DNA from: an uncultured Bacteroidales bacterium
GTDB lineage: Bacteria > Bacteroidota > Bacteroidia > Bacteroidales > UBA932
DNA: 51,373 bases
Reading direction: 5' to 3'
Assembly: GCA_900545245.1 (NCBI GenBank)
Contig: UQYV01000025.1
Coordinates: forward strand, 1-51,373
A model generated the notes under the pieces. The model saw only the letters and a program-made list of their open reading frames with translations, was not told the origin of the DNA and did not search any database. Positions 48,318 to 51,373 of the stretch are shown piece by piece. Position 1 is the first letter of the stretch, and each line of letters opens with the position of its first letter. The position numbers and the translations under genes are program-made.

Positions 48318-50882
48318 ATGGGCGGCGGTTTTCGGACATTCAAGCGATTATTTGGTGAGGGTGAACAAAAAGTATTTTGCTCACCCTCTTATGGACGTCC
48401 TAACCCCCGCAGACTAAGGTCTGCGACCCCTATTAGGGGTATTTCGCGCCTCTGGCGCGGTCCCTTCGGGACTTTGGGGTCAGCGCCCGACTTTTCGCGT
48501 ATTTTGGAGAGCTTTCGTCAGGCGTTCATTTCGGAGTTTCGCTCCTTACGCCGGGACCCGCGTCGTCAGAGAGTCGCTGTTTTAGGCGTCTTTGCCGTTT
48601 CTTTGTTTGTCGCCTGGCTCAGTTGCCTTCCCCGTGAACTTTTCCCTGAGGTACCCTATTCCACAGTGGTCTTGTCTCGTGAGGGAGAACTTCTCGGAGC
48701 CCGCACAGCTTCGGACGGGCAGTGGCGTTTCCCTCCAACCGATTCACTCCCCGGGCGTTACGCACTTTGTCTTACCCAATTTGAGGACAGGCGTTTCTAC
48801 TCTCATCATGGTGTCGACCTCCCTGCAATTGCCCGGGCGGCATCGCAGAACCTTAGGGCCGGACACACAATAAGCGGTGGCAGCACCATCACTATGCAGG
48901 TGATTCGTCTCAGCCGGGCCTCTTCTTCAAGAAAAGGGGGTTCGGGAACGCTGCCACAGAGAAGCCTGAGCGAAAAAATCATTGAGGCTATTCTTGCAAC
49001 CCGTCTTGAACTGCGCTGCTCGAAAAATGAAATTCTTGCTCTCTATGCCGCTCACGCCCCTTTTGGGGGAAACACAGTGGGACTGGAGGCGGCGTCCCAA
49101 CGCTATTTCGGTCGTTCCGCATCTGAGCTCAGTTGGGCCGAGGCAGCGACTCTTGCCGTGCTTCCGAATTCTCCGTCGCTGATTCATCCCGGGCGCAACC
49201 GTTCGCTTTTGGAGGCAAAACGCAACCGTCTTTTGACTCGTATATATAATATAGGTGTAATCGATGCCCAGACTTTGGAACTCTCCTGTGCGGAGCCCCT
49301 TCCAGCCAAACCTCTCCCTCTGCCGCAAACGGCTTCCCATTTGGTTGAAGGCTACAGACTCACCAATCCCGGACAGACAATCCTCTCCGGCATAGACATT
49401 CATCTTCAGCAGAAACTGGAGTCTTCGTTGGCGCGTTGGAATGAGGAATTCACATCCTGTGGAATACGCGACCTTGCCGCAGTCGTCGTCGATGTCCGTA
49501 GCGGCGAGACTATTGCATATTGCGGAAATTCGCAGGGACCGAAATCTTCCTCCGCAATTACAGGCAAAATGAATCTCCGGGAAGGTGCGCAGGTGGATAT
49601 CGCTGCTTCTCCCAGAAGTACGGGAAGTGTTCTCAAACCATTGCTCTACTGTGCGATGCTCCAAAATGGAGACATACTCCCTCATACTTTGATTCCAGAC
49701 ATTCCTCTTAACGCCGGAGGGTTTACGCCGCAGAATTTCGACCTTCAGTTTTCCGGTGCGGTTGCCGCTTCCGAGGCTCTTGCGCGTTCTCTCAATGTCC
49801 CATTTGTCAGAATGTTAAGGGATTATGGCGTCAGGAATTTCAAGGATTTGCTGACTTCCTGTGGGATGACAACTCTCTCGCGCCCGTCCGAAGACTACGG
49901 ACTCTCACTCATTCTTGGCGGAGCGGAGGGCAAGCTATGTGAACTGACAAAAATATATGCCCTTCTTTCTGCTTATTATCAGGGATTTACGGACTATCTT
50001 CCAAACGATTGGCCCCTTACTGACCGTTGTTCGATTTGGTGGACTTTCGATGCTCTGAAGGAATTGAACCGGCCGGATGAACTTGACAAAAGCCTTGTCA
50101 GCTCGCTTAGGCGCATTGCCTGGAAAACCGGTACGAGCTATGGTTTCCGTGACGCTTGGGCAATCGGAGTCACAAGGGACTATGCTGTGGGAGTTTGGGC
50201 AGGCAATGCCAATGGAGAATCTGCTCCGGGGCTTGTCGGTGCGAGAACTGCGGGACCGGTGCTTTTTGACATATATAATATGTTGCCTTCGGGAGAATGG
50301 TTCTCGGAGCCCTCTTCGGGGGACTATGTCTATGCGGAGGTTTGCCGCAAATCCGGACAACTGAAGGGGCAATTCTGCGCAGAATCGGATTCCCTTGCTC
50401 TCCCTCCGGCAGCGCTTCGCAGCAAGGCTTGCCCCTACCACAAACCGGTTCTTCTGACTTCGGACGGCTCGCATCGGCTCCAAGGCCCTGCCCCCGGCTG
50501 TGTGAGAGGAAATTTCTTTATACTTCCACCGGCAATGGAGTGGTACTACCGTCGCACACATTCGGACTATGTCCCGCTTCCTCCGCTTCTGCCAGGCAGT
50601 TTGTCTTCCGGCAACTTTATTCCGATGGCCTTCATATATCCGGAACAGGGGAGTTCTATCTTTATCCCGAAAAAGCTCGACGGCAGTGAAGGAGAAGTTG
50701 TTTTCAGCCTTGCCCACAGCAATCCGGAGACGGATGTTTATTGGCATCTTGATTCCGAATACATCGGCAGCACCAGATTTATCCATCGTCTTTCGCTCCG
50801 TCCTTCGCGAGGCAGCCACAGTCTGACGGCGGTTGATGAAAGCGGGAATAGTGTCTCTGTGAGTTTCCGAGTGGAGAATTGA
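48318..50882 (+). CDS. pbpC: Penicillin-binding protein 1C
   Basis: The 854-residue frame starts 7 bases after the alpha-2-macroglobulin stop. One transmembrane helix lies near residues 86-106. The GT51 glycan polymerase follows, with E156 in QFEDRRFYSHHGVD and GGSTITMQVIRL. The transpeptidase has S437-x-x-K440 in STGSVLKP, SLN in ARSLNVPF, and K603-T-G in WKTGTSYGFRDAW. The last 90 residues are the PBP1C C-terminal domain. The 85 residues before the helix are unusually long for this family and are encoded by DNA made of hairpins, so true translation may start later (no downstream ATG before the helix; TTG is possible). Confidence 0.9.
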   Translation: MGGGFRTFKRLFGEGEQKVFCSPSYGRPNPRRLRSATPIRGISRLWRGPFGTLGSAPDFSRILESFRQAFISEFRSLRRDPRRQRVAVLGVFAVSLFVAWLSCLPRELFPEVPYSTVVLSREGELLGARTASDGQWRFPPTDSLPGRYALCLTQFEDRRFYSHHGVDLPAIARAASQNLRAGHTISGGSTITMQVIRLSRASSSRKGGSGTLPQRSLSEKIIEAILATRLELRCSKNEILALYAAHAPFGGNTVGLEAASQRYFGRSASELSWAEAATLAVLPNSPSLIHPGRNRSLLEAKRNRLLTRIYNIGVIDAQTLELSCAEPLPAKPLPLPQTASHLVEGYRLTNPGQTILSGIDIHLQQKLESSLARWNEEFTSCGIRDLAAVVVDVRSGETIAYCGNSQGPKSSSAITGKMNLREGAQVDIAASPRSTGSVLKPLLYCAMLQNGDILPHTLIPDIPLNAGGFTPQNFDLQFSGAVAASEALARSLNVPFVRMLRDYGVRNFKDLLTSCGMTTLSRPSEDYGLSLILGGAEGKLCELTKIYALLSAYYQGFTDYLPNDWPLTDRCSIWWTFDALKELNRPDELDKSLVSSLRRIAWKTGTSYGFRDAWAIGVTRDYAVGVWAGNANGESAPGLVGARTAGPVLFDIYNMLPSGEWFSEPSSGDYVYAEVCRKSGQLKGQFCAESDSLALPPAALRSKACPYHKPVLLTSDGSHRLQGPAPGCVRGNFFILPPAMEWYYRRTHSDYVPLPPLLPGSLSSGNFIPMAFIYPEQGSSIFIPKKLDGSEGEVVFSLAHSNPETDVYWHLDSEYIGSTRFIHRLSLRPSRGSHSLTAVDESGNSVSVSFRVEN
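48357..48472 (+). other. Array of five hairpins at the start of the pbpC frame
   Basis: H1 48357-48388: GAGGGTGA-A-CAAAA, loop AGTA and its complement with one mismatch. H2 48408-48425: CGCAGAC, loop TAAG, GTCTGCG. H3 48426-48440: ACCCC/GGGGT. H4 48445-48459: CGCGCC, loop TCT, GGCGCG. H5 48460-48472: GTCCC, loop TTC, GGGAC. H3's left arm can instead pair with GGGGTC at 48476-48481 to make a multibranch fold around H4 and H5. The array may be a repeat element or a leader RNA. Confidence 0.75.
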
Positions 50883-51009
50883 TTTTTGTCCATTTTTTTC
50901 GATTTTGGTGTGTTTGTCGTAATGTCGTGTCATATAGTCTGTTAAGGCTTCAGGGCGCGTTGAGGGCAAAAAAAGTTTGCAAAAAAGTCAAAAAAAAGTT
51001 GCGAAAAAA
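50883..51009. other. AT-rich DNA upstream of the rRNA promoter
   Basis: No gene is visible. Several runs of six to eight A lie at 50969-51009, on the plus strand just before the -33 box, as in UP-element-like A-tracts that boost rRNA transcription. Confidence 0.5.
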
Positions 51010-51040
51010 TTTGCAGGTAAAGAAAAAAGGCGTACCTTTG
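51010..51040 (+). promoter_or_regulatory. rRNA operon promoter
   Basis: TTTG (51010-51013), 19 bases, TACCTTTG (51033-51040) is an exact Bacteroidetes housekeeping promoter. Transcription should start near 51047, leaving a leader of about 265 bases before 16S. Confidence 0.88.
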
Positions 51041-51313
51041 CAATCCCTTTCGGAAACGGGGGTACTTCAAGAGCCGCGAGGCACTCCGAAATCCCGAGCG
51101 GAAGGCACTGAGAAGTTCATTGAAAAGACTGAGAGGAAGAAACTTCCGAGTCCCAAATAAACGACGCGAGTCGGGGAGTTCGGAAGGTGTACAAGAGCAA
51201 GTACCGAAAAATACAATAAGAACGAGAGCGTCGATTCCTGGGGACTCCTCATCGGGAGTTCCGCAGAGAATCAAGGAAAGCCAAGGTTCGAACTAAGAGT
51301 TATAATAGATTAT
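51041..51313 (+). other. rRNA leader
   Basis: Transcribed spacer before 16S, without a coding gene. Two inverted repeats are visible: CTTCCGA/TCGGAAG (51143-51149 with 51180-51186) and a hairpin with GATTC/GAATC outside and GGACTCC against GGAGTTCC inside (51233-51272). They may guide rRNA folding or processing. Confidence 0.6.
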
Positions 51314-51373
51314 ACAATGAAGAGTTTGATCCTGGCTCAGGATGAACGCTAGCGGCAGGCTTAACACATGCAA
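51314..51373 (+). rRNA. rrs: 16S ribosomal RNA, 5' end (partial)
   Basis: AGAGTTTGATCCTGGCTCAG at 51321-51340 is the conserved 27F site, followed by GATGAACGCTAGCGGCAGGC and TTAACACATGCAA, wording typical of Bacteroidetes. Counting back from the E. coli position of that site puts base 1 near 51314. The gene runs out of the window. Confidence 0.97.

Noticed and set aside
49935..50969. 344-residue open frame on the minus strand
   Set aside because: Antisense shadow of pbpC running into the rRNA upstream region.
50879..51160. 93-residue open frame before the 16S gene
   Set aside because: Lies over the A-tracts, rRNA promoter and leader; Lys-rich low-complexity product.

Overview
The window reads as a chromosomal segment of a member of the Bacteroidales with moderate GC, probably a gut organism. 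Evidence: a SusC/SusD pair; many lipoproteins with Bacteroidetes-type signal peptides and Lys/Asp/Glu-rich tails after the lipid cysteine; promoters of the TTTG-N19-TAnnTTTG class; a pyruvate:ferredoxin oxidoreductase of an anaerobe; and, at the right edge, the first bases of a 16S rRNA gene with Bacteroidetes wording. No tRNA, CRISPR array, intact insertion sequence or phage gene is visible.

Layout. 1-3100: the start of a truncated lipoprotein gene, then a scarred stretch where the 3' end of one gene and the 3' half of an ATPase gene meet head-on, an intact AAA_14/DUF4143 ATPase and a conserved Bacteroidales protein whose paralogue left the scar. 3100-10860: an efflux cluster on the minus strand (membrane-fusion protein, an RND pump fused to its outer-membrane channel, and an Uup-like ABC-F ATPase). 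10888-28025: an alpha-mannan utilisation locus. It has a membrane-spanning regulator (LamG-like and Kelch-like outside, SARP-type winged helix plus BTAD-like repeats inside) divergent from a surface glycan-binding lipoprotein, a GH76 endo-mannanase, SusC, SusD, a DUF3823-like lipoprotein, a GH92 alpha-mannosidase and a GH125 exo-1,6-mannosidase fused to a serine esterase. 28030-30613: a surface DNA/RNA nuclease lipoprotein with a 47-residue leader gene, apparently inserted between the mannan locus and the leftover tail of a second esterase gene. 30636-35163: terminator, tandem repeats, a structured repeat, an M16 peptidase, a very short LysR-type regulator and a small lipoprotein. 35185-42547: housekeeping genes on the minus strand (nifJ; then a fabD, yqaA-like, tadA, EamA, glycosyltransferase operon). 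42653-50882: a bacterial alpha-2-macroglobulin and penicillin-binding protein 1C. 50883-51373: rRNA promoter, leader and 16S start.

How the mannan genes would work together: GH76 and the binding lipoproteins at the surface open the alpha-1,6 backbone and hold the glycan, SusCD imports fragments, GH92 strips side chains and GH125 trims the backbone; the linked esterase could remove acyl groups. The SARP-like sensor would replace the usual hybrid two-component regulator.

The most unusual things are (i) the Kelch/SARP one-component sensor, (ii) two copies of an intergenic element of about 120 nt with compensatory base changes, each placed exactly at a stop codon in the sense of the preceding gene, (iii) five consecutive perfect or near-perfect hairpins in the first 160 nt of the pbpC frame, (iv) the RND-TolC fusion with an internal lipobox, and (v) two places where a gene-end remnant marks a past insertion or deletion.
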